From Spinacia oleracea (taxonomy: Eukaryota; Streptophyta; Magnoliopsida; Caryophyllales; Amaranthaceae): 64,000 nucleotides of DNA. Below the pieces are notes generated by a model. It worked only from the letters and a program-made list of their open reading frames with translations. It was not told the DNA's origin and did not search any database. The position numbers and the translations under genes are program-made. The stretch lies in contig NC_079489.1 in assembly GCF_020520425.1 (NCBI RefSeq), positions 82,900,810 to 82,964,809 of the forward strand. Reading direction: 5' to 3'. Positions within the stretch are counted from its first letter, which is position 1, and each line of letters begins with the position of its first letter. This document shows positions 24,501-37,486 of the stretch, in pieces.

Positions 24501-25283
24501 CTATCCAATATAGTGACAAGAATACATTGTAGACTGGAATTGAGCAAACACACTTCCGGAACAACGGCCTGAGAAGTTCTTGGCAACAACCACAAATGAA
24601 TTACACAGTTACTGCAATTAAGTTCCGTGAAACAATACAATCATTCACACAATCACATAATTTATTAAACAAAAAACTTATACAAAATGCTAAAAACCTC
24701 AATTTCCAACTACATGATACCACAAAAATCACTTATAATTAACAAAAATTGAAGAAAATCCAGAAAACACACTTACACACATGTGCGTGAACCAATCACC
24801 AAATCCAGAAACAATAACAGATAACAAAACACTAAAAAAATTGAAAACCCAGAAAACCCTAACCTCGATAGCAAGAGAATTACTGAGCAAATAAGTCAAT
24901 CCAGCAACAGCAGCAAACATGGCGCACTCCACCAATCTTAGCGTTTTCTGGTAAACTGGACTATCGGGGTCCAAATCTTCGAGACACCCTGAATCATCAT
25001 CATTATAATCATTATCAGTCAACCTATTTTCTTCTTGTTGTTGTTGATTACCCCAGAAAGAAGGAACAATGTCAGAGATGAAAGCTTTGGGTTTGAAGGA
25101 GGAGAGAGAAATTGAAGCTGAAAAGGCATTGTAATGGCGGGAGAATTTGATGGGTTTGAGAATGAAAGATGAGGAGTGAGGGTGAGGAAGGGAGACAGGT
25201 GATGGTGATGGTGATGGTGGTGGTGGTGGTGGTGGTGAGTGGAGGGGAGGGTGATAATGGTGGAGTTTCAATAGATTGTTCAT
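15590..25283 (-). CDS. Plastid-type DUF2232-like membrane protein, eight exons
   Basis: The exons, all with GT-AG borders, are 25283-24864, 19836-19756, 19655-19596, 17352-17309, 16233-16191, 16077-16006, 15915-15814 and 15709-15590. They sum to 942 bp and join in frame to 313 residues. The first ~75 residues are Pro/Ser-rich and acid-poor, like a chloroplast transit peptide. An acidic linker (DNDYNDDDSGCLEDLDPD) follows. Then come several hydrophobic segments: LVECAMFAAVAGLTYLL, NYFGCFFALPIVITSMRWG, LLFVLSGPVKALTYV, MHGLLGFTMGSLWR, VRAIGALGYVLTSSFLIREN, NTIYAIFGTL and CCFFVFLLHILYALFLSRLG. Cyanobacterial and plant DUF2232 proteins share this order and motifs such as MRWG and GPVKAL; function is unknown to me. 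Intron 1 is 5.0 kb and loaded with DNA transposons. ATG at 25283 is chosen as the first ATG of the frame. Confidence 0.8.
16760..17086. mobile_element. Stowaway-type MITE in intron 4 of DUF2232-like gene
   Basis: It starts CTCCCTCCGTCCCGGAATAC and ends GTATTCCGGGACGGAGGGAG, an inverted repeat. It is flanked by the dinucleotide TA on both sides (16758-16759, 17087-17088), as expected for Tc1/mariner-derived Stowaway MITEs. A second internal copy of CCGTCCCTTAATACTTGACC lies close to the left end. Length is 327 bp. Confidence 0.9.
18400..18780 (+). pseudogene. LINE reverse transcriptase C-terminal remnant
   Basis: Plus-strand reading gives KENRLLWRNAFMVIMWCV and LERN, then LWVKVTYLASLWAKAGG and SVGEVQRNWGNL. 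This is the order of the zf-RVT tail of plant LINE ORF2. A 122-bp tandem duplication (repeats starting near 18467 and 18589) interrupts it. It lies antisense in intron 3 of the DUF2232-like gene and is a decayed fragment. The remainder of 17353-19595 holds nothing else I recognise. Confidence 0.65.
20447..21275. mobile_element. Non-autonomous DNA transposon in intron 1
   Basis: The left end GGGGCGTTTGGTTCACTAAG is mirrored by ...CAACTAAACGACCCC at 21275. Subterminal words TGGAATGGATT and CATACCA recur at both ends in inverted orientation. The centre (about 20800-21080) looks like unrelated captured or unique sequence and has no usable frame. The target duplication is unclear. A related left-end fragment lies at 24267. 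Confidence 0.6.
22738..24137. mobile_element. hAT-like non-autonomous element in intron 1
   Basis: The left end AGGTGTTGTTTGGCCAAGAT and the reverse complement of the right end (AGGCACTGTTTAATTAAGCT) are similar, and repeated GTTTGGCCAAACA words occur just inside. The AGGCACTGTTTGGCCAAG type of terminus is known from plant hAT MITEs. There is an internal 24-bp duplication (ATCATGAAGGGTATGCTGCT) near 23255-23295. I found no target duplication and no transposase. Confidence 0.45.
24267..24430. mobile_element. Truncated relative of the 20447 element
   Basis: CGTCGTTTGGTTCAACTAGT, GAAACCTCATACCATG and TTGGTTCCGATTCTAGAATG parallel the left end of the 20447-21275 element. No right end is visible, so this is a fragment. 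Confidence 0.5.
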
Positions 25284-26572
25284 CACTATTTTTTTTGCAC
25301 TATTTTTTTAATTTTTTTTTTTTACAGATTTTGAGATATGGGTAATTCAGTAATTGGCTTATGGATTGGGCTCTTGTTGAGTTGAGAATGCGAAATCATG
25401 TTAAAGTGACAAAAGTAGTGGGCTCGAATTCAGATCTTTTCGAGGTTTTCTAAACATCAAGTGTCTTACGATCAAATTGAACACAAGTCATGTAATATAC
25501 GAAGTATGTTTTTTAGTCAACAATGATTATGTCAGTACTAATCGAACTAATGACACAAATTTTGGGTTATACCCAGGTACAACCAATGCTGGTTGTACTC
25601 TTAATTGGTATTAGTTAGTAGTGAATTGACAGACAATAACACATTAACCTGTACTAATACCAAATTAATAGTATTGAATTATTGATAAGAGTCATTTTCG
25701 TCCAAAATGAATCACGACACTTTTAACATAGACTTCCTCTTGATTTGTCATCATTTATGCTATGTATGGATATTCCAATAGCGGAGAATTAAGAATATGG
25801 ACTAGCTTTCACTTGTTTAATTGCTTAATGAGAAAAACTGCCCATACTGAAAAGTAAAATTAGTAATTATGGTCGGGCAATCCCCAGATTATTATATGAC
25901 TAACAATTAATCATTATATCTTTTTAGAAATTATGTTCAAATCCTTTTCCCTTGATATTTGTATTTTATTAATATTACTTTTTGCAAAGCTAGAGAACAC
26001 GTAAAATGTCATAGCTCAATTAGTTAAGGATTTAGTGTTAAAACTTGTAGTCTTTTTCAATGAAAGTGGGTAAATGGCATATGATTGAGGGATAGTGTCA
26101 CGTATCTTTTCTTACAAACACTTTATAATACATACTCAGATGAACACTACGGGGGGGTGATTTGTAGTGTGGAAACTTGTAGCTAGTTTTTGCGAAACTT
26201 AAACAAAGCTACAAGAATTTAAAAGCAAGTGCAACAGAATTTTAGCAAGGAAACTCTTCAGTGCCAACCTGAATATAAAACCTCGACCCACTAGGGATTT
26301 ACTTAAAAGCTCTTTCACTAAAAATGACACTAATTCTGTTACAATTTAGGACACTATAAAAAGCTCGAGTTCCCTTTTTATCACGAGTTCCCAACAGTCA
26401 CTTACTCAAGCAACTGTTCTCACAAACTTCTACTCAGAAATTTCTCTCCACTCCCAGACTTAACTCAAGCCCGACACTCAACGATTTGCTCAACTCTTAC
26501 CAACAACAAATGGACTACAGATCCGATTGTAGTTAAAACTCTAATGTATGAAAAGATAAGTATAAGACAGGA
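25284..26572. other. Upstream region of DUF2232-like gene, then TE debris
   Basis: 25284-25600 presumably holds the promoter and 5' UTR of the minus-strand gene; I cannot place a TATA box with confidence. From about 26145 a phrase beginning ACTACGGGGGGGTGATTTGT resembles plant retroelement sequence, but no ends or frames can be defined. Nothing else is recognised. Confidence 0.4.
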
Positions 26573-28482
26573 TGTAACGCCCCGACCTCTAATTCAATTA
26601 TTAGAGCATACTTAGCAGCGGAATTAACCTAATTTGGTCGGGACATTACCTGTCGTAACTCCCTCTTGGGAATTACAAGGCAACCATCAATCATAAGCTA
26701 TTAAATCCCAAAATTTATATAATAATCCTTTATATTACCAAAATAAAAGCACATAACTTACTAAAAGTATTTAATTAAACTATTAAAACTTTAAGCATAA
26801 ACTAGGTGAATAATATAAAAGTGAAATTCCTCGCCACTATCGTTTCCATCGTTCCCTGCAGTGCCTAAAACAGAAAACAAAACGGTGAGCCGAAGACTCA
26901 GTAACGAACTATTCCAGCAGTGTAAATTCATTTCAATTCATTTTATTTAATAACACATGGAGAATAGAATAATACATTATCATATTAATTCATTCATAAA
27001 CTTTGCAATTTAACATGCTAGTTGTCGGCAAGTACGAACAGTGAAGGAATTCTCCACTAGGGCCTGGGCCCATATGAGCCTGGGCTCAACATCGAACTGG
27101 TAACATGGGGCCTGGGCTCATATACCATGGGAGCCTGGGCTCGTAATCCATGGGTGGGCAGGTGTCCATAGGTACATGCATGACCGGTAGATAGGAATAT
27201 GGTAGTTTATATACTGCCAGACAAACCAGGTCTTTCACTTTCATTTATCATGTTTTATGTAATTTTACTAAGCTTTGGCTTTTGTATTTCAGTTGAAATA
27301 ACATAACTCATTTAGATCCTGGAATCAATAAAACATCATTTCATTCATGGTTTCTCATAAACATCATTTTATGAGAAAACTCAATCAAATCATATTACAA
27401 AGAATAATTCAAACAAATCATAATTCATTCCCACAATCCATAAAACATGTCAAAACATTTAATTCATAAATTCAATCATAACCTCATATTTTCATAAATC
27501 ACATTTATAAGGGGATTGTGGGTACTAGCAATAGCCGTTACCTAACTCCGCAATTTGCTAGGGATTTTCCTAGGTTCGTTCGTCCTGAGCTCCGAGTCCA
27601 ATTTCTTTCAAAATAATAAATCATTGAATTAGTACTAGATCGATAAATAATTTTAAATCAATATTTTGTAAAATAATAACTTTTTTATAAGTAACGAATT
27701 TGAATAAAATATAATTTCGAAATTTAACGAAAATATTATTATCGATCGAAATCAAGCGTGAGAAGTCATTCACACCGTCAGATTTAACAAATCAATGGCT
27801 ATAATTAATTGCGCCTAACATATCAGTACTTTGTAATTATACGCGCATATTAAATTAGTACTTCGTATGAGATTTCTATTCCCTATGCCAAATAAAAAAG
27901 ACTCGCCTGTTTCCTATGCCAGAGAAAAACATAGCTCCATCCCCTTCTCTCTCTTCGTCGATCCCAACTTCTTTATTTTCATTGTTTCTGAAATCTATCA
28001 ATTTTCTTTGAGATGCTCATTCCTTGGAATGTCGGAAAAATTAAAGCTTAACGATTTTTTTTTGTCATCGACAAACTTGAAATTTCTATTGCAAGTATAA
28101 TTAAAACTTGATGTACCTGTGATATCAATTTGATGTATCTATAACTCTAGTGTTAGTGGAAAATGGAAATTGCAAAATTAATTTGTGTAATTTCACAGAG
28201 GTAGTCGCAGGTGAGTTTGTATGTATTTGTATGGTAGCATCAATGTATCTGTATTTTAGAGTTGACGTATATGTATCTCCACTTCATACTGATGTATCTC
28301 CAATTCATTTGAGATATGATGTATCTTCAATTCGTATGAGATGTATCTCCAATTCGTTTGAGATGTATCTAGATGGGATTGCAGTATATTTGCATTTTTC
28401 ATAATAAACATGAGGTGGATGAACAAGGAGGAGAGAGAGGCGGGGCGTTGAGGTATGGAGGTTGGAGAAGAGAGGAACCAAA
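26573..28482 (-). repeat. Gypsy 3' LTR, distal segment
   Basis: It runs from the LTR terminus TGTAACGCCCCGAC (plus) to the CCAAA target site of the inserted Tat-like element. It contains repeats of GAGCCTGGGCT near 27060-27150 and GATGTATCTCCAATTC near 28290-28370. The short frames here are not credible genes. Confidence 0.75.
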
Positions 28483-28539
28483 TGACAGGCTAAATCGCAC
28501 TCCTATCAAAGATAAACCTAACGTTCACCAACTAAAAAT
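28483..28539 (-). repeat. Tat-like 3' LTR, first 57 bp (split)
   Basis: It begins TGACAGGCTAAATCGCACTC, identical to 44361 onward, and stops at the AAAAT duplicated by the inserted copia element. The LTR resumes at 38876. Confidence 0.9.
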
Positions 28540-29923
28540 TGTTAGGTTATGATACATATGACATTACATAGATCATGCGGAAACAACCATTAACCCAGGA
28601 CAACATATTATTTACACATAATCATATAGCATAATTTAGATGCATACTCTTTGTTGCGTGCCCTCCCTAGCTGCGCCCGAACCGAACAAGAACAAGTCTT
28701 TAGGACTCCAAGTGTCGTCCCTCCGTAGATAGTCCACAGCACGTCCGGATCCGCCTTAAGATTGACCAACTAGAATCGCCCTTAAGGTACTAGAAATTTC
28801 GGCACTTTTATGAGCAAGATGTGTGTTTTAGTTTTTCTCTCAAAAACTCACTTTTTGAATACTTTGAAACTTGTTATAAATTGTGAGCCCTAGCCTCATA
28901 TTTATAGGGGTATGGAAAGGGAATCGAAATCCTATTCAGATACAAATTAATTAAACCTAGAATCCTACAAGAACTCTAATTTAATTAATTTATCAAATAG
29001 AATTAGGAATTTAATCATTAACCGAACTCTGCATGTTTTAGGAAACGTGCACGAACACAAACACTTGCACACACACGCACGGCTGCCACGATGGGCCCCA
29101 TGCGTGCGCGCGAGCAGCAGCCCACGCAGCGCCCGCGCCCGCGCGCGCTGCGCAGCCTGCTGGGCCTGGCCTTGCGCTGGGCGTGGCGTGGCTGTTTGTG
29201 CGGCGCGCTTGGCTTGCTGGGCGATGGCCTGGCTTCGTGCTGGGCCTCGTCCGGCAGGCCTCGTCCGATGCTTATTCGTACGATGCGCTTCCGATTAAAT
29301 TTTCCGATTCCGGAATTCATTTCCGATACGAACAATATTTAATATTTCCGATTCCGGAATTAATTTCCGTTTCGAACAAATATTTAATATTTCCGTTTCC
29401 GGAATTATTTTCCGATTCCGGTAATATTTCCGATTCTGACAATATTTCCGTTTCCGGCAATATTTCCGATTCTGGCAATATTTCCATTTCCGATAATATT
29501 TTCCGATACGTACCATGTTTCCGTTTCCGGCAACATCTAAGACTTGGATAATATTTATTTTTCCGATACGATCCATATTTCCGTTTCCGGCAATATCATC
29601 GTTTCCGGAGTATTCATTTCTTGCCTGTGACAATCTCAGCTCCCACTGAAACCAAGATCCGTCGGTTCCGAATATTCATAGATGGAGTATTTAATGCCAT
29701 TAAATACTTGATCCGTTTACGTACTATTTGTGTGACCCTACGGGTTCAGTCAAGAGTAAGCTGTGGATTAATATCATTAATTCCACTTGAACTGAAGCGG
29801 CCTCTAGCTAGGCATTCAGCTCACTTGATCTCACTGAATTATTAACTTGTTAATTAATACTGAACCGCATTTATTAGACTTAACATAGAATGCATACTTG
29901 GACCAAGGGCATTATTTCCTTCA
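28540..29923 (-). repeat. Copia element 1, 3' LTR
   Basis: It is the 3' LTR in element orientation (minus). In plus orientation it starts TGTTAGGTTATGATACATAT and ends TTATTTCCTTCA. It contains an AT-rich start with a TATA box, a GC-rich segment (29090-29280), a TTCCG-rich array (29290-29610) and the GGGTTCAGTCAAGAGTAAGC segment. Confidence 0.9.
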
Positions 29924-32900
29924 GTCTCTCACTTGTCCTTAGGGACAAGTGTGCATTTCCTAATTCCTTTGTCGCTCGATGCTTGCTCTTGAACATAAGG
30001 TAAGAGTTGTCATCCTTATTACGTCCAGAGGTGTTCCTCGGTTTCAGAGTTCAACTGATCAAATAAACAGATAATCATAGCCTATGATTCATCCGAGCAC
30101 GGCCATGCATTTCACAGTTTCTAGCTCTCCGAGTGGCCTTGTACAACTTTTAAGCATCTCATCCCGATTTATGGGACGACAATCCCAATCTTGCGATCTT
30201 GAGATTAGACTTCGTTTGATAGGTGATTACCTGAGCGTTGCCTTTATAGCCTCCTTTTACGGTGCGACGGTTGGTCAACGTCAAAGAAACCAGTTCTCAA
30301 ACAAGTAATCTCAAATCACTCAGGTATTGAGGATTTAGTGTCTAATAATTTAATGAAATTTACTCATGACAGATTTTCATCTCTTACAGTAAAGTTTCAT
30401 AGGTCTTGTCCGATACTAGTCTTCCCAAAGTAAGTATCTATGCAAATGATTATGACATTGCCATGTCCACATAGTTCAAGAAACAGAACTACTAGTCATC
30501 TTGCATTCTAGTCGTCTAACGTTTTCTATGCGTCCAATTTTATAGAAAACTCCGACTAGGGACCATTTTCAACCTTTGACATTCAAGTTCACTTGATAGA
30601 CATTTCTTAGTCACATGACTGGTCCTGACAGTCTATCTTGAATATATCGTCAAATTGAAGGGACTCATCATTTAATACTAAACCAAGATTAAATGGAATA
30701 TGAAAACACATTTCATATATGATAAATGTTCAACTCCAATGTTTTACAACCATGGGCCTCAAACCCATTTTCTAAAACAATTCATGGAATTCAAAGCTAT
30801 GCTTGATTTCCAGTGCGACAATGTGAGTGTTGCTTCTCACTTGTTGCATAGGTTTAGTTATCATGCTTTGCCAATCTTAACATCCTTTTCATCGAATGTT
30901 CTTTGAGATATGATGATAAGATCTTTTCGAGTTTGTTTATTATGTGATCTAGTCTTTCTTACTACATTAGTGGTTCTACGCATTTTGCAATGAAGAACCA
31001 TTAAGTTAGCAGACGTTTTTCTTGCTTCAAGAGTGGTTCCACGCATTTTTCAATGAAGAACCATCAAGCCAGCAGATAGGTGATCTACCCAAGTTCAGTG
31101 AAGAACTTTAAACAACCCTGTTTTATTGCTTCTTAGGCAATAATTACTTTTACTTCAACTGTATAGGTTGCTAGTGATGCTTTGTTTGGATTTACCTATC
31201 CAAGCAGTTCATAGATATGTGGAAGACTCTCCAACTATATCTTAGAACATAGAAATTAATATTTTAATTTCCCACGCAACAACTCATGGTCTCCAATCCA
31301 TGTTGCCATTTCAAAACACGATGCTCTATAGCTCGTCCTTATCAATGGTTAACTCCAAAGGGTCTTGTTTGATCCTTTGCCAGTGTTTATGCGTGTAGCG
31401 TCAATATTTAGCGTATCTTTATTTCCTTGAATCAAGAACTACTCCTATGTACCTTTTCAAGTACCATAAGTATTCTTGATCTCAATCTAGTTGATCTTCA
31501 CTTAGATCAATAGAGATTGGTATATGTTCATCATGCCTAAAGTCATACGATACGTTTTTGGCGATCCTCATATTATATCATACATGATAAATTCTTTTGC
31601 AGAATAATTCCCAATTGAATTCTATTCATGTAACTTTAGCTCATTCAATTTTAGTAGATACTGAATCCAGCTAAATTCTTTGACATATAATATAGGTTAA
31701 GAATCTCATTTAGACTCTTTGATGTTTAACTTAGTAAATGCTTATACATAGTTCAAACATTCTTTACTTAGATTTATTCACATGGGTCGAATATCTCCAA
31801 TGGAGACTTTCGTGTTTGATTTAGTAAATGCCATTACTTAATCTAAAACAATATTATAAGATCTTTGTAAATAGATCTTAATACCCAATATGTACTAAGT
31901 TTCGCCATGGTCCATCATTGATGAATAATTTCAAATCTAAGTCATTAGCATTTGAATGTTATTTCACAATAGAGAGATATGTGTGTGATACATATAGGAC
32001 CAAATAAGTTTTTATGTACTCCCACTAAACTTCTTATACATCTATAAGAATCATGTATATTTTATGAAACTAAAATGCTTATTAGCTTCACTTAAAATAC
32101 AGTTCCAATTCCCAATTGCTTGCTTAAATCTGTACTTAGATTTTATAAGCTAGCTTTCCTTTTCAAGCATTTATTTGGATCCACAAATCCTATGACATGC
32201 CATGTACATAGTTTATTCCAACATTTGATTGAGGAATACTTTTGTCATCCAATTGCCATATTTACCAATATGCAATCATTGCTTGAATTATAGACTTGAA
32301 GCATTACGATTTTGCATGAGGTTTCAACACAATCCACATCGTGAATTTGCTTGTAACTTTTAGCAACTAATCTAGCTTTGTGTGTGAACACAATTCATGT
32401 TTGATGGTTTTTATCCTTAAAACAAACTTGCAACCAATAGGTGTGAAACTATTCTTGCAAATCAACAAAATTTCAATTTTGTCATCAAAACATTGAGTAT
32501 GTTTTATGGCCTCTAACCATTTAAAACATTTGAGTCTATATATGGCCTCTAACCATTTTAGGGAATCTGGGTTTCGTCATAGCTTTCTTACAAGTCACAA
32601 ACTCATTAATCTACATGATAATAGTTTGACTGCAAGTTGTAGGTTTCTTCACCATCTAATGGAAGAATTGCATAGTTTCAGTGACCTGAACTCCATGTTT
32701 CTTCACTATCTAATAGAAGAATCTCATAGTTCCAGTGACTTGAACTCTATGCCTACTAGGGTATAGAACATCAAACAATAGAATATCAATAGCCACTTGA
32801 AAGTCCTTTGAATATTCTGTTCTCTTTGAAGCACTTGTAAAGTTTTTTTAAGAGATGTCTATTCTTTAAAGCCACTTCTAAAGTCCTTAAAGAATAAGTT

Positions 32901-34850
32901 CGGTTTTTCTGAAGCACTTCGAAAAGCCTCCGGAATGTCCGTTTATGTTTGTTGTTCGCCTCGAAGACTTTCGAGGTCTATTTTCTCCCACTTGTCATTT
33001 TGGAAACGAATCTCCAAAAGGACATTATTCCGAGCAAACAAACATTATGTTCTCAAAAATTCGTGGTAGAAATAATACCCTTGTGTCTCATTTGAATAAA
33101 TCACAATGAAACATATATCTAGACTTGGGCCTTAGTTTGTTGAATAACAAACACTAAACTCCCACTGAGTTTAGCAACTCTCTAGATATATATTATCGAA
33201 AAGATATTCTGAAATTACTTTTCAATAGCTTTGACGAATTTGGTTTAGTTTGGTGGTAGTTGAGCATTTTGTTTTAGAAATTATAGGAAAATTCTTTATG
33301 ATTCATCATTGATCGAATCAAGTACTAATTGACTTCGATTATTCCAACTAAGATATGCCATATCTTATGGACCTAGATTGTGAAATTACAACACACAATC
33401 ATTGATGATCATATTTGGTCTCAAGTAATCATCAACATGATCTAACCTAGATCTTTATGATTTCTTGCCAAGTGGATTTTATACTTCTGAATCTTTGAAC
33501 TAGCCAAACAGATTCAAACTTATATCACATTGAGTAAATAAACCTATATTCACTCAAATCTGTGTGAAATAATAAAGTTATAAAATCTTTCTTTAGCTTT
33601 GAACTCTATTGTCTAGGCGTTCTAACAATAGTTCATATCTTTTGTTACTTTCAACAAGTAAGACTAGTTGTCTTAAAATGATCTAGAAATCAATCAACTT
33701 TCAAAAGTCCATCAAAATAGAGCTTTTTGAATGTTAACTTGTTGATATGGTCTAAGCAACAATGCCAAAGATTAGTGGAACTCAAATCAAGGGGTTGATT
33801 TGAACCTAGTAAAGTTCTTTAAAGAGTTGTTTGTTTTAATCAAGCATATTGACTCAACCTGTAATTGACCATTTCATTCAAATAAACAAACAAACATTGT
33901 ATTTGTTTTTTCTTGAATGTGAGTCTTTCTGTGTTTGAAAACAGAAATTTAGGTATGTTGATTATGGAACAAAATAGCCATTAAGTTCCAGCCTTTGAAA
34001 GGACTTAAAACAAACTAGATGACCCTACAACTAATGTAGCATTGCCATGCTTCATTTCCCACTTGTAGGTCATTAGTGTATCCTAGCTTCCATTGTTTGA
34101 GTTATTACCGAAGTAAGAACCTCAAGCGGTATATGATACCAAGGAAGTTTGATTGCTAGGTCACTCCTCTTTAAACATAAACTTATAGGTAGAAACGGAA
34201 TCGTAAATTCCTTTCATATGTTCCTTTGTTTTCCTATTTCTTGTACCCTTTCTTATAGTCTTAAGAATTGAATTCTTTAGTGTTGACTTTTATACTTTGT
34301 TAGACATGTCCAATGTCGCCAACAAGGTTCTTTTCCATTTTAATTTATGTTGAATATTTTGGTTCAACCAGATGATCTTACCAGAAGCTTCTAAAGTTCT
34401 CTAAGTATCGATCTATTCGAATGTCTAGTGACTAGACTCATTCGAGAATTAAATGGACAAAGATATTAGGTTGTTAACCATTGGTAAGGCTGAGCGTTTA
34501 AACTCAATGCTTTATGATCTCAAAACTACATTGTATTTTGAATTCACAAACACCAATTGGTTTGCCATTCGATTTTGATATTCGAAAACAACCATAAAGG
34601 TCGATATAAGAAACGTACATTGTAAATTGCTCACTTTCTCTCTTTTCCGTGAATCGTTCTTGGATTCACTACCAATCGAGGAAATTTACTGTTACCTTTC
34701 TAAAAGGATTTATTGCAGTGCAAGATATTTAATTATAAACAATAATTAAAACATACATTGAAGCATGCAAAGTCTAAACATTTATCATGAATAATAACTT
34801 GAAATTAAAGCAACCATGCAATTCAAACAAGTTATTAGCATTTTATTCGA
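29924..34850 (-). pseudogene. Degenerate gag-pol of copia element 1
   Basis: Patches align with the intact pol of copia element 2: 32340-32390 (CTTGTAACTTTTAGCAACTA) against 50525-50565, and 32945-33005 (TTCTCCCACTTGTCATTTTGG) against 50945-51000. Many frameshifts, stops and local tandem duplications (for example 30975-31070 and 32506-32555) remove any continuous frame. Sequence at 30680-30700 gives the empty site for the MITE that interrupts copia element 2. Confidence 0.75.
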
Positions 34851-36179
34851 ATTATGTGTTCCAGCAGGTGTGAATAAAATGATTCCAAGACCCTAAAACC
34901 ATTGAAGAACTAAGCACAGTTTGTCGACTTAATCCTAAAACATTTTAGGTAAGCAAAAGCCTTTTGCTAATAGTCTAGAAACTACTCTTGGTTGATAGGT
35001 ACGTCTAAGAACTTATTAGGTAAACCTATCGATTTTGCCACGACATAAAAGGACTCCTTACTTATATCGTTGAGTTTCACCAAAACTAACATGTACTCAC
35101 AATTATTTGTGTACCTTGCCCCTTTAGGACCAATAAGTAACACCTCGCTGAGCGAAAACTATTACTAGATTGATGTAAAGGATATCCAAGCAAGTGTATA
35201 TTTTGGCATGGCACCTTTTAACTCAATTTTTAAGTTTGGAACTTAAGGCTCTTACTATGTTGGTTAGATTTTAAGTGAACTAAAATCCTTAATCATGCAA
35301 CATAATCAAGCTTTTGATCTCATGCATTTTAAGACATATTTAAAACAATAAATAACTTAAAATATGCATAAGATAAATGTGATCTAGTATGGCCCGACTT
35401 CATCTTGAAGCTTTGACTTCAAAGTCCGTCTTGAAAATCTCCGTGGGAGGCACCATTTTCTTCAAATAGGATAAGTTATAACTAATTACAACTATTTGAT
35501 GGTACGCATACCATATTTGAATTGAACAATAACTTTGGTACTTTAGACCAATTACATTCAAATTAATGGTACGCAGACCATATTTTCTATCCTATTTGGG
35601 CCATACTAGTCACTTCATAACCTGCAAAACAGTACATATACAATATATACCATTCACCCATTCATTATCATGAATGGCCCACATAGCTGGTTAGTAAAAC
35701 ACATTATGCATCACGTAAACATTTGCAGCAATTAATCAAGGGCACCAATAATCTACCAATTATTCAGTCCTTATTAATTCTAATCAAGTTGTTTTAACCT
35801 TAAGGATTTGTAGACCTAATCAAGAGTTCATGACTAAAATACGCTCCCACTTAAACCAATAAATTCATATGCTTTACTAATTTTAAACATAAAAATGTAT
35901 TTCTAGTCCAACCGGAAACATACAAATTTAATTAAAATTTAAAGCTCATATCAATTTATAATTGAATCCAAAAAGTTTAATTTAATTTCAGTCGTATTTA
36001 AATTAATTCATGATTTTAATTTTAGTAAAATAATTAGAATAAATAACATTTATTATAATTACAATATTCAAAATTAAAATCCAAGAAAATAATTTAAATT
36101 ATTAATTTTAAAATTAATTAAAATTACGTGAACTGAAATTTTCAAATTAAACATTCAAAACGATCTAATCGTAACGCAA

Positions 36180-36720
36180 ACACCCTACGCATTGCACGCC
36201 CATGGGCCGCACGCACACAGCCATCGCTGGCCATGTGCGCGCAGCCCATGCGCTCGTCGCATAGCTGCTGCATCTCCATCGCAAGCCATCGCACGCTGTG
36301 GTGCTCGACATCGCTCGCTGGGCGGGCGACATCGCTCGCTGGGCGGGCGACATCGCTCGCTGTGCGCGCGAGCAATGCTGGATGTGCGCGCGAGTCCTCG
36401 CTCGTTGTGCGCGCGAGCAATGCTGGGCGCAGCGCTCGTGGCACGCGAACTTGCGCTCGCTGCGCGCGAGGCTGCGCGCTCTTGTGCGAGGCAGCGCGCG
36501 TTGTGGCGCAGCTCGCTTGCTGCCCACACGCGACTGCCTTGGCTCGCCCTTCGCCCATGCCCATTCGTCCATTGCTCGTGGCACACGACACAAGGCAGGG
36601 CTGCTGCCTTGTGCTCGTGCACTACGCCCTTGCTCATTGCATTCGTGCCGCACGGGCGACGAGCTCCCTTGCTCGTCGTCGCATGCCCACATTATACAAC
36701 ACCCCTTAAGGGTAACACGA
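36180..36720 (-). repeat. GC-rich leader with GCTCGCTGGGCG repeats (copia 1)
   Basis: An abrupt GC-rich island lies in the AT-rich untranslated leader of copia element 1. It has about four units of CATCGCTCGCTGGGCGGGCGA type and related GCGCGCGAG words. Low stop density makes several overlapping frames of 150-220 codons on both strands. I take these as compositional. The element-2 counterpart at 54590-55240 has more units. Confidence 0.75.
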
Positions 36721-37469
36721 AGCGTCCATTGCTTCGTGCGTGCAAGTTTTATGAACGAATCGCATAAAAATTTAAAATTTATATTTAAAATTAATGACAA
36801 ATTAATAAATAATATTAATTTCATAATTTTAGGGCGAAAAAATCGAAAATTTATTATCCAATTGATTTCCGATTGTTATGGATTCAAGTCTAGGTCATAA
36901 AAATTTAAAATTTATCATAAATTTACAATTTTTATGGTGGTTTTTAATCATAGGTTTCTAATTAAATTACAATTAATTATGAAAATCAAATTAATTCTAA
37001 ATTATTCTAATTTTCAACAAATTAATCATAATTACAAATTAGATTGCATAATTAACAAGACTAGGCATTCAAACTTGTTAAACATATGCAGTAGGTCAAT
37101 CAAAAATTCAAGATTTATCAACAAGAATCGCAAATATTTAATTTAACATCTTAAATTTACGAAATTTTGCATTCGAAAAACTAAAACCTTCGAAAAGTCA
37201 TAGTTAGGCTTCGAATTTGAGAATTCTGGGTTCGGCAGAAAAATACTATTTTTGTCAAAATTTTAGAATGCCTTTTACATGCGGAATTGACACAAAAATC
37301 ACTCAATTCGGATGAGTAACGAAGAAACTGCCGAAAAACTGCGTACGTATAATTAAATAAACGCAATTTGCAATTAATTAACTATTACGAAAATTAATCA
37401 CCCCTTTTAATTCTTGCAAATTTGTAATATTTAACCATGTTCATGCAATTTAGATTATGAAAATAATAA

Positions 37470-37485
37470 GGGGCTCGTGATACCA
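37470..37485 (-). other. Primer binding site of copia element 1
   Basis: TGGTATCACGAGCCCC on the minus strand, one base after the 5' LTR end. It resembles the tRNA-iMet-complementary TGGTATCAGAGCC of plant copia elements, with an extra C. Confidence 0.7.
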
Positions 37486-37486
37486 C

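Noticed and set aside
24413-24640. 75-codon frame downstream of DUF2232-like exon 1
   Set aside because: It lies in intron 1 next to a DNA transposon fragment and does not extend the conserved protein; the next exon is at 19836.
36142-36900. Open frames of 149-219 codons in the copia 1 leader
   Set aside because: Same repeat island as in copia 2, with overlapping frames in every register; compositional.
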